A DNA stretch of 64,000 bases from Sphingobium cloacae (GCF_002355855.1 NZ_AP017655.1:3351001-3415000); one strand, 5' to 3'. Shown: positions 45,774 through 54,927, numbered from the stretch's first letter. Notes: generated from the sequence alone by a model not told the origin. Made by a program: numbers and translations.

Positions 45774-47006
45774 TTAACCGATCGCGCCCGTCGCCTTGCC
45801 CGCCGTTTCGAACATGGCGATGATCTGCTCCACCTGCTCGTCGCTATGCTCCGCGCAGAGCGAGCAGCGCAGCAGGAAGGTGCCCGCCGGAGTCGCGGGC
45901 GGGCGGGCCATGTTGACGTAGAGTCCCAGTTCCAGCAGCGCCTGCCACATGGCGACCGCTTGTGTCTGGTCGGTGAGGATCACGGCGATGATCGCCGACT
46001 GCGGCTCCTTCGTCCCCAGCGTGAAGCCCAGACCGGTCAGCCCCTTGTGCAGCCGCTGGCTGTTCTTCCACAGATGCGCGCGCTTCTCGCCCGCATGCAT
46101 CAGCTTGCGGATGCTGGCGGCGGCGGTGGCGACCACGCTGGGCGGCAGTGACGCGGTGAAGACATAGGGACGGCAGACCAGCCGCATCACCTCGAACTTG
46201 GGATGGTTGGACACGCAGAAGCCACCCACCGTGCCGACCGACTTGGAAAAGGTGCCGACGACGAAATCCACGTCCTTCTCGACGCCCTGCTCCTCATAGA
46301 CGCCGCGGCCATTGGGGCCGAAAAAGCCCATGCCATGCGCTTCGTCGACCAGGATCATGCAGTTGGGATGCTTGCGCACGGCGGCCACCATGTCGGGCAG
46401 CGGCGCGATGTCGCCCAGCATCGAATAGACGCCCTCCAGCACCACCAGCTTCAGCGCGTCGGCGGGCAGGCGGCCCAACCTCTTGTCCAGATCCTCGACG
46501 CTGTTGTGGCGGAACCGCACGATTTCCGCGTCGCCCAGGAAGCAGCCGTCATAGATGGACGCATGGCTGTCCGCGTCCAGCACGACATAATCGCCCTTGC
46601 CCGCCAGCGTGGAGATCATGCCCAGATTGGCCTGATAGCCCGTCGAAAAGACCATGGCGGACGATGTGCCGTAAAATTCCTTGAGCGCGTCCTCGACTTC
46701 CCTGTGGCCCTGATAGGTGCCGTTGAGGACGCGGCTGCCGGTCGTGCCCGCGCCGAACTCGTCCAGCGCCTTCTTGCCCGCCGCGACCACGTCCGGGTCG
46801 AAAGTCATGCCCATATAGTTATAGGTGCCGAGCAGGATCGTCTCCTTGCCCTTGATGATCGCGCGGGTAGGGGACAGCACCTCGTCCATCACGATCGAGA
46901 AGGGGTCGCGCACGCCCGTCGCCAGCAGCGCCTCGCGCTCCGCGATCAGGGGGTCGAACTTGGAAAACAGGTCGCGCGCATTCTGCGTGGCGGGCGCTTG
47001 CGTCAT
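45774..47006 (-). CDS. spt: Serine palmitoyltransferase
   Basis: PLP enzyme that condenses serine with palmitoyl thioester to 3-ketosphinganine, the first step of sphingolipid synthesis; sphingolipids replace LPS in sphingomonads. The 410-residue protein shows GTYNYMGMTFDP, SRVLNGTYQGH, H149 in DADSHAS, DEAHGMGFFGPNG with D221 and H224, and the PLP lysine K255 in GTFSKSVGTVGGF. Each is exactly ten less than the S. paucimobilis numbering I recall (H159, D231, H234, K265). The start is ATG 47006 because GAGGGA lies 7 bases upstream; TTG 47021 and ATG 47012 are also in frame. It follows its acyl carrier protein gene by 22 bp. Confidence 0.96.
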   Translation of the reverse strand: MTQAPATQNARDLFSKFDPLIAEREALLATGVRDPFSIVMDEVLSPTRAIIKGKETILLGTYNYMGMTFDPDVVAAGKKALDEFGAGTTGSRVLNGTYQGHREVEDALKEFYGTSSAMVFSTGYQANLGMISTLAGKGDYVVLDADSHASIYDGCFLGDAEIVRFRHNSVEDLDKRLGRLPADALKLVVLEGVYSMLGDIAPLPDMVAAVRKHPNCMILVDEAHGMGFFGPNGRGVYEEQGVEKDVDFVVGTFSKSVGTVGGFCVSNHPKFEVMRLVCRPYVFTASLPPSVVATAAASIRKLMHAGEKRAHLWKNSQRLHKGLTGLGFTLGTKEPQSAIIAVILTDQTQAVAMWQALLELGLYVNMARPPATPAGTFLLRCSLCAEHSDEQVEQIIAMFETAGKATGAIG

Positions 47007-47028
47007 GGTCATGTCCCTCAACCTGAAA

Positions 47029-47274
47029 TCAGGCCGCTTTCAGCTTCGCGACGGCGTCGACCAACTGGCCGACGGTTTCGATTTCCGCCTGCATGTTCAT
47101 GGTGATGAGGATGTCGAACTCGTCCTCGATCGCGGCGACGAAATCCATCACGGTCAGGCTGTCCCATTCCAGATCGCCCGCGAAGGTGGTGGCTTCGGTC
47201 AGCTCCACGCCCTTCTTGTTGAAAGGCGCGATCTGCGCGGCGATGCTGTCGAAAATCTGCTGGCGATCCGTCAT
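47029..47274 (-). CDS. Acyl carrier protein for sphingolipid synthesis
   Basis: An 81-residue acyl carrier protein. The phosphopantetheine site is S39 in DLEWDSLTVMD, in place of the D-S-L-D of the fatty acid synthesis ACP. The acidic second helix follows (MDFVAAIEDEFDI). It starts at the ATG at 47274, with RBS-like AGAGATCA upstream, and lies directly before spt on the same strand. It therefore very likely delivers the acyl chain to serine palmitoyltransferase, as shown for such ACPs in other alphaproteobacteria. Confidence 0.9.
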   Translation of the reverse strand: MTDRQQIFDSIAAQIAPFNKKGVELTEATTFAGDLEWDSLTVMDFVAAIEDEFDILITMNMQAEIETVGQLVDAVAKLKAA

Positions 47275-47397
47275 TGATCTCTTCAATCCGTCATGAGAAG
47301 CCACGGCTATTGCCGCCCCGGCCCGCTCTTTGGCAAGGGAATAAGGCGTCAATCGGGCAGCATCTGGCCCGAAAATATTCCCGCCGGGCGGCGCGCC

Positions 47398-47676
47398 TTA
47401 GCGGAAATTGTCAGCGTAAGCCTGAATTTTCAAAGCCTTGGGTGCCGTCGGAATGACGGTATAGGCGACCCCTTCCCGCTCCGCATAGGCGCGCGCCGCT
47501 TCCTCGGAAGGGAAGGTCAGCTTGAGTTGCTGCTTCATGTCGCCCGAACCGGCCCATCCGGTCAGCGGATCGGGCTTCTTCGCTTCGGCGGGGGCATATT
47601 CCAGCACCCATTTACGGGTCAGCGCCTTGCCGGATTGCAGGGCGTTCTTCTGGATCTGGTAGATGCGCGCGCTCAT
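47398..47676 (-). CDS. NDUFS4-like ETC complex I subunit
   Basis: A 92-residue protein of the ETC complex I subunit conserved-region family (PF04800, NDUFS4-like), an accessory subunit of NADH dehydrogenase found in alphaproteobacteria and mitochondria. Recognisable blocks are ARIYQIQKNALQSGKALTRK, WVLEYAPAEAKKPDPLTGW and FPSEEAARAYAEREGVAYTV. The ATG at 47676 is used; the upstream open frame includes a palindromic repeat and is not coding. It is alone, between the ACP gene and hrpB. Confidence 0.9.
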   Translation of the reverse strand: MSARIYQIQKNALQSGKALTRKWVLEYAPAEAKKPDPLTGWAGSGDMKQQLKLTFPSEEAARAYAEREGVAYTVIPTAPKALKIQAYADNFR

Positions 47677-47754
47677 CGCGAAAGACTCCGTGAAATCGTG
47701 CAGCCGCGTTGCACCAGCGAGCGGCCTTTCGTCAAGGCTTTGGCGATTGCGCGG

Positions 47755-47792
47755 CTTGCAAACCCGCCGTCCAACGATGGCGGTTTCGCAAG
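47755..47792. repeat. Dispersed palindromic repeat, family 1, copy 1
   Basis: CTTGCAAACCCGCC, a short centre GTCCAACGAT, and GGCGGTTTCGCAAG form an imperfect hairpin. A close relative with centre GTCCAGCGAT is at 59297-59330. Both lie between genes. Such REP-like elements are common in sphingomonads. Confidence 0.75.
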
Positions 47793-47806
47793 CGACGCAA
47801 TCCAGG

Positions 47807-50254
47807 TCAGGGCTTGCCACGCCGCGCATCGGCGCGCTTGGTGCGCAGCGTCGCCGACGCGCCCGCCGGATCGTCGGGCCAGGGATGCCGGGGATAGCGC
47901 CCGCGCATCTCCTTGGCGACCGCGCTCCAGCTTCCCGCCCAGAAGCCCGGCAGGTCGCGCGTCGTCTGGATCGGCCGCCCGGCGGGCGAGGTCAGCGACA
48001 GCACCAGCGGAATGCGCCCGCTCCCCACCACCGGATGCTCGGCCAGCCCGAACAGCGCCTGCACCCGCAGTTCGACGCGCGGCCCGCCCTCGGCGGCATA
48101 GTCGATCTCATGGCTGCTCCCGGCGGGCGAACGGAAGGCGGGCGGGGCGAGCCGGTCGAGCTGCTGCTTCCCCTCCCATCCGATCAGCCCTTCCAGCACG
48201 CCCGAAAGCGGCCCCTTGTCGATGTCGGACAAGCGCCGCTTCCCCGCCAGCAGCGGCGGCAGCCAATCGTCCAGCGTCTCCAGCAGCGCCGCGTCCGACA
48301 AAGCCTCCACCCCCGCGAACCCCGCCCGCATCCGCAACGACCGCGCCGCCTCCGACCATGGCAGCAGGCTGAGGCCACCCTGCCGCACGCCCTCCACCAG
48401 CGCCGCCGTCACCGCCTCCGGATCGGGCCGGTCGTCGGAGCCGGAGGAAAGCCGCACCGCGCCCAGCCGCCGCTCGCGCAGCGCCTCGATTCCGCCATTC
48501 TCCGCGCGGAAGCGCACCGTCCGATGCTCCGCCACCCGCCCGCCGAACAGCGCCAGCACGTCGCTCTCGCTCAACGGCGCGGCGGACAGGATGCGCGCGC
48601 CCGCCGCGCTGCCCTGCACCGCGCCGACCGCCAGCCATTCCTCCCGCGCCAGCGACGACAGGGGATCGAGACGGAATCCGCGCCCGCCCACGCTCGCCCA
48701 GTCGGCTCCGTCGCCCGACCGCCGCTTCGCCACCCGGTCGGGAAAGGCAAGCGCAAGGCACAGGCCGACCGCATGGTCCCCCGCCGCGTTCGAGGGCGCG
48801 CCGGACGCCAGCTTCGCCCACCGCTTCGCCAGCGCGCGCGCCGCATCCGCGCGCTTGCCGCTCTCGCGCCGCCAGCGCATCCGCCGCTGCGTAAGGTCGA
48901 TGTCCTGCCCGCCGATCCCCCGCTCGCCCAGCAGCACGGCGACCTCGGCGGCGACCTCCGCCAGGCCCATCTCCCCCGCGCACACCAGCATATGCCCGAT
49001 GCGCGGTTCCACCGGCAGCCGCGCCAGCGCCTTGCCATGCGCCGTGATCCGCCCGTCGCCGTCCAGCGCCTCCAGCACCGTCAGCCGCCCCCGCGCTTCC
49101 GCCACCGCGGCGGCGGGCGGCGCGTCCAGCCAGCGCAAGGCCCCCGGATCGTTCACCCCCCACAAAGCGCAATCGAGCAGCAGGCTCGACAGATCGCTCT
49201 CCAAAATCTCCGGCGGGTCGAAGGGCGGCATCCCCGCCGTCGCCGCCGCTTCCCACAGCCGATAGGCGACGCCCGGCCGCTGCCGCGCCGCGCGGCCCGC
49301 GCGCTGGGTCGCCGCCGCCTGACTCGCCCGCTCCGTCACCAGCCGCGTGACGCCTGCCGCCCGGTCATAGCGCGGCCGCCGCGCCAGCCCGCTATCCACC
49401 ACGATCCGCACGCCGTCGATGGTCAGGCTCGTCTCCGCGATGGAGGTGGCGAGGATCACCTTGCGCCGGCCCGCGCGCGAAGGCCGGATCGCCGCGCGCT
49501 GCGCCGCCGGGTCGAGGCTGCCGTGCAGCTTGTGGATTTCCACGCTGAGGCCCTCCAGCCGTTCCGCCGTCCGCTCGATCTCCGCCACGCCGGGGAGGAA
49601 GGCGAGCACATCGCCCTCCGCTTCCTCGCCCAGCGCCAGCCGGATCGCCGCCGCCATCCCGTCCTCGATCCGCTTTTCGGTGGCGCGCCCGACATGCCGC
49701 AACTCCAGCGGCTGGATGCGCCCCTCGCTCTCGATCACCGGCGCGTCGTTCAGCAGCGCGGCAAAGCGCCCCCCGTCCAGGGTCGCCGACATCGGCACGA
49801 TCCGCAAATCGGGTCGCAGGGCTCCCTGCGCGTCCAGCGCCAGCGCCAGCCCGAAATCGCTGTCGAGGCTCCGCTCATGCACCTCGTCGAACAGCACGGC
49901 CGACACGCCCGACAGCTCCGGATCGTCCTGAATCCGCCGCACGAAAATGCCCTCGGTCAGCACCAGCAGGCACGTCCCGGCCGACTGGCGGCTATCCATC
50001 CGCGTCGCATAGCCCACGGTGCCGCCCACATCCTCGCCCATCAGCTCTGCGATCCGCTCCGCCGCCGCCCGCGCCGCCAGCCTGCGCGGCGAGAGCAGCA
50101 GCACCTGTCCCTCGCACCACGGCTCGTCCAGCAGGGCAGGGGCCACCGCCGTCGTCTTGCCCGCGCCTGGCGGTGCGACCAGCACGGCATTGCTCCCCGC
50201 CCGCAGGGCGGCCAGCAGGTCGGGTAGCACGGCGTCGATAGGCAGATCGGTCAT
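47807..50254 (-). CDS. hrpB: ATP-dependent helicase HrpB
   Basis: An 815-residue DEAH-type helicase, matching the family length. Motifs in order: Walker A VAPPGAGKTTAV (about 25-36), LLLSPRRLAARAAAERI, TEGIFVRRI, DEVHERSLDSD (DEVH box), VPMSATLDGG, then helicase C with ATSIAETSLTIDGVRIVVDSG and QRAGRAARQRPGVAYRLW. The C-terminal half ends in the HrpB-specific region (FWAGSWSAVAKEMRGRYPRHPWPDDP). Its exact role in bacteria is unclear. The ATG at 50254 fits the family N-terminus (MTDLPIDAVLPDL). It is divergent from the gene at 50368. Confidence 0.95.
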   Translation of the reverse strand: MTDLPIDAVLPDLLAALRAGSNAVLVAPPGAGKTTAVAPALLDEPWCEGQVLLLSPRRLAARAAAERIAELMGEDVGGTVGYATRMDSRQSAGTCLLVLTEGIFVRRIQDDPELSGVSAVLFDEVHERSLDSDFGLALALDAQGALRPDLRIVPMSATLDGGRFAALLNDAPVIESEGRIQPLELRHVGRATEKRIEDGMAAAIRLALGEEAEGDVLAFLPGVAEIERTAERLEGLSVEIHKLHGSLDPAAQRAAIRPSRAGRRKVILATSIAETSLTIDGVRIVVDSGLARRPRYDRAAGVTRLVTERASQAAATQRAGRAARQRPGVAYRLWEAAATAGMPPFDPPEILESDLSSLLLDCALWGVNDPGALRWLDAPPAAAVAEARGRLTVLEALDGDGRITAHGKALARLPVEPRIGHMLVCAGEMGLAEVAAEVAVLLGERGIGGQDIDLTQRRMRWRRESGKRADAARALAKRWAKLASGAPSNAAGDHAVGLCLALAFPDRVAKRRSGDGADWASVGGRGFRLDPLSSLAREEWLAVGAVQGSAAGARILSAAPLSESDVLALFGGRVAEHRTVRFRAENGGIEALRERRLGAVRLSSGSDDRPDPEAVTAALVEGVRQGGLSLLPWSEAARSLRMRAGFAGVEALSDAALLETLDDWLPPLLAGKRRLSDIDKGPLSGVLEGLIGWEGKQQLDRLAPPAFRSPAGSSHEIDYAAEGGPRVELRVQALFGLAEHPVVGSGRIPLVLSLTSPAGRPIQTTRDLPGFWAGSWSAVAKEMRGRYPRHPWPDDPAGASATLRTKRADARRGKP

Positions 50255-50342
50255 CGCCTGATCCTCTCGCGCCGATTCGTTCGGCCCGCAAGAGTGGCGT
50301 GTCGCCTTTCGCTTGTCCGTTCCGCGAATGTGGGGCACTCAC

Positions 50343-50357
50343 CCCCTGTCACAGGGG
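50343..50357 (+). promoter_or_regulatory. Hairpin overlapping the ribosome site of the following gene
   Basis: CCCCTG-TCA-CAGGGG is a perfect 6-bp hairpin whose right arm shares four G with the GGGGAGG ribosome site at 50354-50360 of the gene starting at 50368. It may lower its translation. A three-base loop is tight, so this could equally be chance. Confidence 0.35.
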
Positions 50358-50367
50358 AGGATGTGGA

Positions 50368-50802
50368 ATGTCGGTTCGGTTCTTGTCATCAGGCGCGGCG
50401 CTGCTCCTGGCGCTTTCCCCTATGCCTGCCCACGCCGCCGCCTGCTCCAGCCTTCCTGCCGAGGCGGGAGCGCAAGTGGACGGCTTCTTCGCAAAGCTGA
50501 AAGCCGACCGGGCCGAAGCGGCGCTGGACGGAATCCTGCAAACGTCTCCCTTGTGGAACAACCGGGCGGGCGCGAAGGAGCAACTGCTGGCCCAGATGCA
50601 GGCGGCGCTCAAGGTGTACGGCGCCGTGACCGGCGTGGAATGCGTGTCCGAGGACAGCCAGGGGACCATGATTGTCCGCCAATATTGGCTGGCCCAGCAT
50701 AAGGATATGGTGACGCGCTGGGAGTTCGACTTCATGCGCGCCGCGAACGGATGGCAGATCGGCTATTTCGGTTTCAGCGATCAACTGCCGACATGGTTCT
50801 GA
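50368..50802 (+). CDS. Periplasmic protein of unknown function
   Basis: A 144-residue exported protein. The signal peptide is MSVRFLSSGAALLLALSPMP with AHA at the cleavage site, and the mature part contains two Cys (positions about 29 and 93) that could pair. It has helical ADRAEAALDGILQTSPLWNN and RQYWLAQHKDMVTRWEFDFM, followed by NGWQIGYFGFSDQLPTWF, the pattern of a small NTF2-like fold, but the family is not recognised with certainty. The start is ATG 50368 with GGGGAGG 7 bases before. It converges on the permease gene with a one-base gap. Confidence 0.75.
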   Translation: MSVRFLSSGAALLLALSPMPAHAAACSSLPAEAGAQVDGFFAKLKADRAEAALDGILQTSPLWNNRAGAKEQLLAQMQAALKVYGAVTGVECVSEDSQGTMIVRQYWLAQHKDMVTRWEFDFMRAANGWQIGYFGFSDQLPTWF

Positions 50803-50803
50803 A

Positions 50804-51583
50804 TCAGCCGAACAGGTAAAGATGGATCGGATTTGCCGGATCGACCAGCATCTTCGCCGTCAGCGCCAGCGACATGACGATCAGCAACGGCCGGATCAGC
50901 CTGCTGCCAAAGCGCATCGCCAGCCGCGCCCCGATCTGCGCGCCCACGATATTGGCGGCCGCCATGGCGAGCCCCGCGATCCACAGCACATGCCCGCCCG
51001 CCATCATCGTCAGCAGGCCCGCAAGGTTGCTCGCGAAATTCGCCGCCTTGGTCTGCGCCGTCGCCCGCAAGAGGCTGAGCCCACCCAGCGCGAGGAAGAC
51101 GGTGGTGTAGAAGGCTCCCGCGCCCGGCCCGAAAAAGCCGTCGTAAAATCCGATGCCCCCGATCAGCAGCCCCAGCAATCCCATGCCGACCCGCTGGTGC
51201 CGGTCCATCTCGCTCACCTTGGGCGAGAAGGTGAAATAGGCCGCGATGGCGATCAGCAGCGCGGGCATCAGCCCCGCCAGGATCGACGGATCGACCCGCT
51301 GCACCAGCCACGCGCCGCCCACCGATCCCGTGAAAGCGGCGATCACCGGCCAGCGATAGCTTTTGAGGTCCATATGCCCCGCCCGCGCATAGGCGACGCA
51401 CGCCCCGAAAGTGCCGAGCGAGGATTGCAGCTTGTTGGTGGCGACCGCGCCCACCGGCGGCACCCCGGCCGCCATCAGCGCGGGGAGGGTGATAAGGCCC
51501 CCACCGCCCGCCATGGCATCGATCAGCCCCGCCATCAATCCGGCGGCCATCAGAAAGGCGATGGTTTCGGGAGACAGGATCAT
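50804..51583 (-). CDS. TauE/SafE family membrane permease
   Basis: A 259-residue membrane protein with about eight helices in the TauE/SafE (DUF81) family, putative exporters of sulfite, sulfoacetate or other organosulfur anions. It has the family repeat AGLIDAMAGGGGLITLPALM near the N-terminus and the matching second repeat GIGFYDGFFGPGAGAFYTT in the middle. Nothing in the neighbours fixes the substrate. It is followed, on the same strand upstream, by polyprenyl diphosphate synthase. Confidence 0.9.
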   Translation of the reverse strand: MILSPETIAFLMAAGLMAGLIDAMAGGGGLITLPALMAAGVPPVGAVATNKLQSSLGTFGACVAYARAGHMDLKSYRWPVIAAFTGSVGGAWLVQRVDPSILAGLMPALLIAIAAYFTFSPKVSEMDRHQRVGMGLLGLLIGGIGFYDGFFGPGAGAFYTTVFLALGGLSLLRATAQTKAANFASNLAGLLTMMAGGHVLWIAGLAMAAANIVGAQIGARLAMRFGSRLIRPLLIVMSLALTAKMLVDPANPIHLYLFG

Positions 51584-51623
51584 CGGGCCGCACCCCGCCC
51601 GTCAGCCAGTCGGGGCCGGCGCC

Positions 51624-52652
51624 TCAATAGGCCCGCGCGATGGCGAATTCCACCGCCTCCACCAGCGCCGCCTTCGCCTTGCCGCCGTCGAACATGCCGA
51701 GCGCGTCGATGGCCCGCTGCCCGTAATGCCGCGCGCGCGCCAGCGTGTCGCCGATGGCGCCCGTCTGCCGCAGCAGCGCCGTCGCATGGGCAAGGTCCTC
51801 GTCGCTCACCCGGTGCCCGGCGATGGCGGCTTTCCAGAAGGCGCGGTCTTCCTCCGACCCGCGCGCATAGGCGAGGATCACCGGCAGCGTGACCTTCCCG
51901 TCGCGAAAGTCGTCGCCCGCATCCTTGCCCATGGTCGCGCCGTCCGATTCATAATCGAGGGCATCGTCGATCAACTGGAAGGCGATGCCCAGATTGCGGC
52001 CATAGACATCCAGCGCCTGCTCCTCCGCTTCGTCGCGCCCGGCGACCACGGCGGAAATGCGGCAGGCGGCGGCGAACAGCGCGGCGGTCTTCGCCACGAT
52101 GATCTCCAGATATTGCTCTTCGCTGGTATCGATCTTGCGCTGGGCGGTCAGCTGGTTGACCTCGCCCTCCGCGATCACCGCCGACGCGCCGGACAGGATC
52201 TTCAGCACCTTGAGCGATTCGGCCTCGACCATCAGTTCGAAGGACCGGGAGAAGAGGAAATCGCCCACCAGCACGCTGGCGCTGTTGCCCCATATGATGT
52301 TGGCGGTCTTACGGCCACGGCGCAGCCCCGACCCGTCCACCACATCGTCGTGCAGCAGCGTGGCGGTATGGATGAACTCGACCGCGGCGGCGAGCTTGTA
52401 GTGCCGGGTCCCCGCATAGCCCACCAGATCGGCGCAGGCCAGCGTCAGCATCGGCCGCATCCGCTTGCCCCCGCCCGCGATCAGATGGCCGGCCAGTTCG
52501 GGGATCAGCGGGATGCGCGACTGCATCCGGTCGAGGATGACGGCGTTCACCTGGTTCATCCCTTCCGCCACCAGCTCCATCATGGGCGTGAGCGAAGGCG
52601 CGCTGCTGGCGCGGCCGATGGGATGAACGTTGCCGGAAACAGGTGCAGTCAT
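51624..52652 (-). CDS. ispB: Polyprenyl (octaprenyl/decaprenyl) diphosphate synthase
   Basis: A trans-prenyltransferase of about 342 residues that makes the ubiquinone side chain (decaprenyl is usual in sphingomonads with Q10). GGGKRMRPML, the first aspartate motif LLHDDVVD (region about 93-100), GDFLFSRSF, and the second motif QLIDDALDYES (about 225-235) are seen. The ATG at 52652 is used; 52664 is an alternative, and neither has a clear ribosome site. Chain length cannot be read from the sequence alone. It is divergent from the chorismate mutase. Confidence 0.92.
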   Translation of the reverse strand: MTAPVSGNVHPIGRASSAPSLTPMMELVAEGMNQVNAVILDRMQSRIPLIPELAGHLIAGGGKRMRPMLTLACADLVGYAGTRHYKLAAAVEFIHTATLLHDDVVDGSGLRRGRKTANIIWGNSASVLVGDFLFSRSFELMVEAESLKVLKILSGASAVIAEGEVNQLTAQRKIDTSEEQYLEIIVAKTAALFAAACRISAVVAGRDEAEEQALDVYGRNLGIAFQLIDDALDYESDGATMGKDAGDDFRDGKVTLPVILAYARGSEEDRAFWKAAIAGHRVSDEDLAHATALLRQTGAIGDTLARARHYGQRAIDALGMFDGGKAKAALVEAVEFAIARAY

Positions 52653-52753
52653 GACAGGGGCCATGTGGCGGGGCAAAAAGCTAAACGCAAGCGGGAATAG
52701 CTTGCGCGACGCCGCGTAAGGCGCAAAAAGCGCCGGATGAACGGAGGAACGGC

Positions 52754-53032
52754 GTGGACGACACATTGAAGCGGTATCGCGAGAGCATCGACAATATCGA
52801 CGCGGCGCTGGTGTTCATGCTGGCCGAACGCTTCAAGATCACGCAGGCGGTGGGCCGATACAAGGCGGAGCACAAGCTGCCCCCCGCCGATCCGGGCCGC
52901 GAGGACAGCCAGATCGCCCGCCTGCGCCAGTTGGCGCTGGACGCCCATCTGGACCCCGATTTCACCGAGAAATTCCTGCGTTTCATCATCGACGAGGTGA
53001 TCCGCCACCACGAACGGCTGCGCGAGGGCTGA
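52754..53032 (+). CDS. Chorismate mutase (AroQ type)
   Basis: A 92-residue all-helical chorismate mutase that converts chorismate to prephenate for Phe and Tyr synthesis. The pattern RESIDNIDAALVFMLAERF, VGRYKAEHKLPPADPGRE and FIIDEVIRHHERLRE matches the monofunctional AroQ family, with Arg, Lys and Glu residues in the expected positions. The start is GTG at 52754 with GGAGGAAC upstream. It is alone on the plus strand. Confidence 0.93.
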   Translation: MDDTLKRYRESIDNIDAALVFMLAERFKITQAVGRYKAEHKLPPADPGREDSQIARLRQLALDAHLDPDFTEKFLRFIIDEVIRHHERLREG

Positions 53033-53046
53033 CGGGAAGCGCTTGC

Positions 53047-53976
53047 CTATCCCGGATAATTTTCATGACCCGCATTGGGCCAGCGGAAATTGGTGTAGGT
53101 CAGCATCGCGCTGAAGCTTTCCGACCGCACCTGATGCCACCAGCCGATCGGGATGAACAGCAGGTCGCCCGGCGTCAGCACCAGTTCGTAACGCAGCACG
53201 TCCCGCGCCGCCGGATAGGCGTCCAGCCGCCGGGGGTCCGTCACGTCCTGCACGTCGCTGAACACATGGCGGCGATGGGCCAGCCGCCCTGTCTGGGACG
53301 GGGGGATGAGGATGATCCGCTTCGTTCCCGTCACCTGCGCCAGCAGATTGTTGGTCAGGTCGAAATGCAGCGGGGTGAAGGCGCCTTCCCCGCCCAGCCA
53401 CAACATGCCGTGGGCGCGCGTCAGATAGGCGTCCAGATAGCCCAGGTCAGGCTCCAGCCCCTTGAACGCCGCTGCATTGGCCGCGCTGTTATAGGCGGTG
53501 ATATAGGCGTCGTTGCCGCCGTCGCGCACCAGCTGGATGAATCGGGAAAAGGGGGCGGTGCGCTTGTGCCGGTCCTTCATCAACTCATAATCGGCTGCCG
53601 CGTCCCGCCCGCCCTGATATTCCACCATGGCCTCGCCCACCGTCGCGGCCAGATAGTCGGGCGTCCACCTGTCCAGCGCGGGCCAGCCCGTCATCGCGCC
53701 CTTGATGATGACCGGCCGTCCCGGCGCATAGAAATGGTGCAGGAAATCGTCGCCGGAGGGATGATCGGCCGTCAGCAGCCCCGCGGCATAGGGCGAAAGC
53801 GCGCGCTGCCGCTCCATCACGTCGAGCAGCCATTCGCGCCGCCGCAGGGCCATGCCCGTCTCGTCGTCCCGCGCGGCGGGCATGAAGTTCATCTGGCGCA
53901 GGGCCATGCGCATCTGCATGTCGGCCGTCGCCGCCGTGAGGGAAAGGTCGGGAGCGTTCTTGCCTGACTTGCGCAT
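53047..53976 (-). CDS. Cupin-like (JmjC/Cupin_8) domain protein
   Basis: A 309-residue protein of the Cupin_8/JmjC-like family (Fe(II)/2-oxoglutarate hydroxylases and relatives). FYAPGRPVIIKGAMTGWPAL at about 81-100 is the family N-terminal block. HFDLTNNLLAQVTGTKRIIL holds the H-x-D metal pair (about residues 204-206), and PGDLLFIPIGWWHQV holds the second His. The first 45 residues (MRKSGKNAPDLSLTAATADM and following) are an extension. The substrate is unknown; the neighbours give no hint. Confidence 0.85.
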   Translation of the reverse strand: MRKSGKNAPDLSLTAATADMQMRMALRQMNFMPAARDDETGMALRRREWLLDVMERQRALSPYAAGLLTADHPSGDDFLHHFYAPGRPVIIKGAMTGWPALDRWTPDYLAATVGEAMVEYQGGRDAAADYELMKDRHKRTAPFSRFIQLVRDGGNDAYITAYNSAANAAAFKGLEPDLGYLDAYLTRAHGMLWLGGEGAFTPLHFDLTNNLLAQVTGTKRIILIPPSQTGRLAHRRHVFSDVQDVTDPRRLDAYPAARDVLRYELVLTPGDLLFIPIGWWHQVRSESFSAMLTYTNFRWPNAGHENYPG

Positions 53977-54030
53977 AGACCCCCTTATCGCCGCAAGATG
54001 ACGAAGATGTTGCAGCCGGGATTTGTCGTT

Positions 54031-54927
54031 TCAGGCCGGCTCCGCCACCGCGTCCGCGCGCTGTCTGGCGCGCGCCCGGCCCAGCAGCACGCCCCCCAGC
54101 GCCAGCGCGAAGCCGGTCAGTTGCACCGGCCCCAGCCTTTCCCCGAAGATCAGCCACGCCTCCACCGCCGCCAGCGGGGGCACGAGCAGCAGCAGCATCG
54201 ACATCCGCGTCGGCCGCTGATGCCGGACCAGCCACACCAGCAGCGACAGGCCCGCCGCCGACAGCCCCAGCACCGACCAGCCCAGGCCCAGCCACAGCAT
54301 CGCGCTATTGTCCCAATGCGCTTCGCCCATCAGCAGCGCCGCCGCCACGGCGACCAGCGCGCCGCCCGCATTCTGCACCGCCCCTGAAATCGCGATGCCG
54401 TCCCCCGCGATGGCGCCCCGCTGGATCAACGTGCCCATCGCCATGCCCATGATCGAGAGCAGCGCGGCGACGGCCGGCCATAGGGCGATGGAGCCCGCGC
54501 CGGTCCGCTCGATCGCCGGCATCAGCACGCAGCCCACGCCCATGATCGCGATGCCCATGCCCGCCCAAGCCCGCGCGGGCAGATGCTCGCGCAGGAACAG
54601 GACGCTCGCCGCCGCGACCATCAACGGTTGCAGCGCGCCCAGCAGCGCCATGATCCCGGCGGGCATGCCATGATCGACCGCCCACCAGCTGAGCGTCAGA
54701 TAGACGCCATGCAGCATTGCTCCCGCCGCCAGATGCAGCGCCAGACGCTTGCCCCGCGGCAAAGCCTGCCGCGCATGGAGCGCCGCCGCGCCGAGCAGCA
54801 GCGTCACCAGCGTCAGCCGCACCGCCAGCACCAGTTCGGGCGACCCATGCGGCATCACCGCCCGCGCGACGATGAAGCCGGTGGACCAGATCAGGACGAA
54901 CAGAAGGGAAGCGAGAAAAGCCAGCAT
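54031..54927 (-). CDS. EamA/DMT family transporter
   Basis: A membrane protein of about 298 residues with ten helices in two EamA halves, the layout of the drug/metabolite transporter superfamily. It has FVLIWSTGFIVARAVMPHGS near the start and FGERLGPVQLTGFALALGGV near the end, both typical. The substrate cannot be read from the sequence. The start chosen is ATG 54927, with AAAGG 9 bases upstream; longer frames reach 54978 and 55023. A dispersed repeat at 55071-55157 separates it from the next gene. Confidence 0.88.
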   Translation of the reverse strand: MLAFLASLLFVLIWSTGFIVARAVMPHGSPELVLAVRLTLVTLLLGAAALHARQALPRGKRLALHLAAGAMLHGVYLTLSWWAVDHGMPAGIMALLGALQPLMVAAASVLFLREHLPARAWAGMGIAIMGVGCVLMPAIERTGAGSIALWPAVAALLSIMGMAMGTLIQRGAIAGDGIAISGAVQNAGGALVAVAAALLMGEAHWDNSAMLWLGLGWSVLGLSAAGLSLLVWLVRHQRPTRMSMLLLLVPPLAAVEAWLIFGERLGPVQLTGFALALGGVLLGRARARQRADAVAEPA

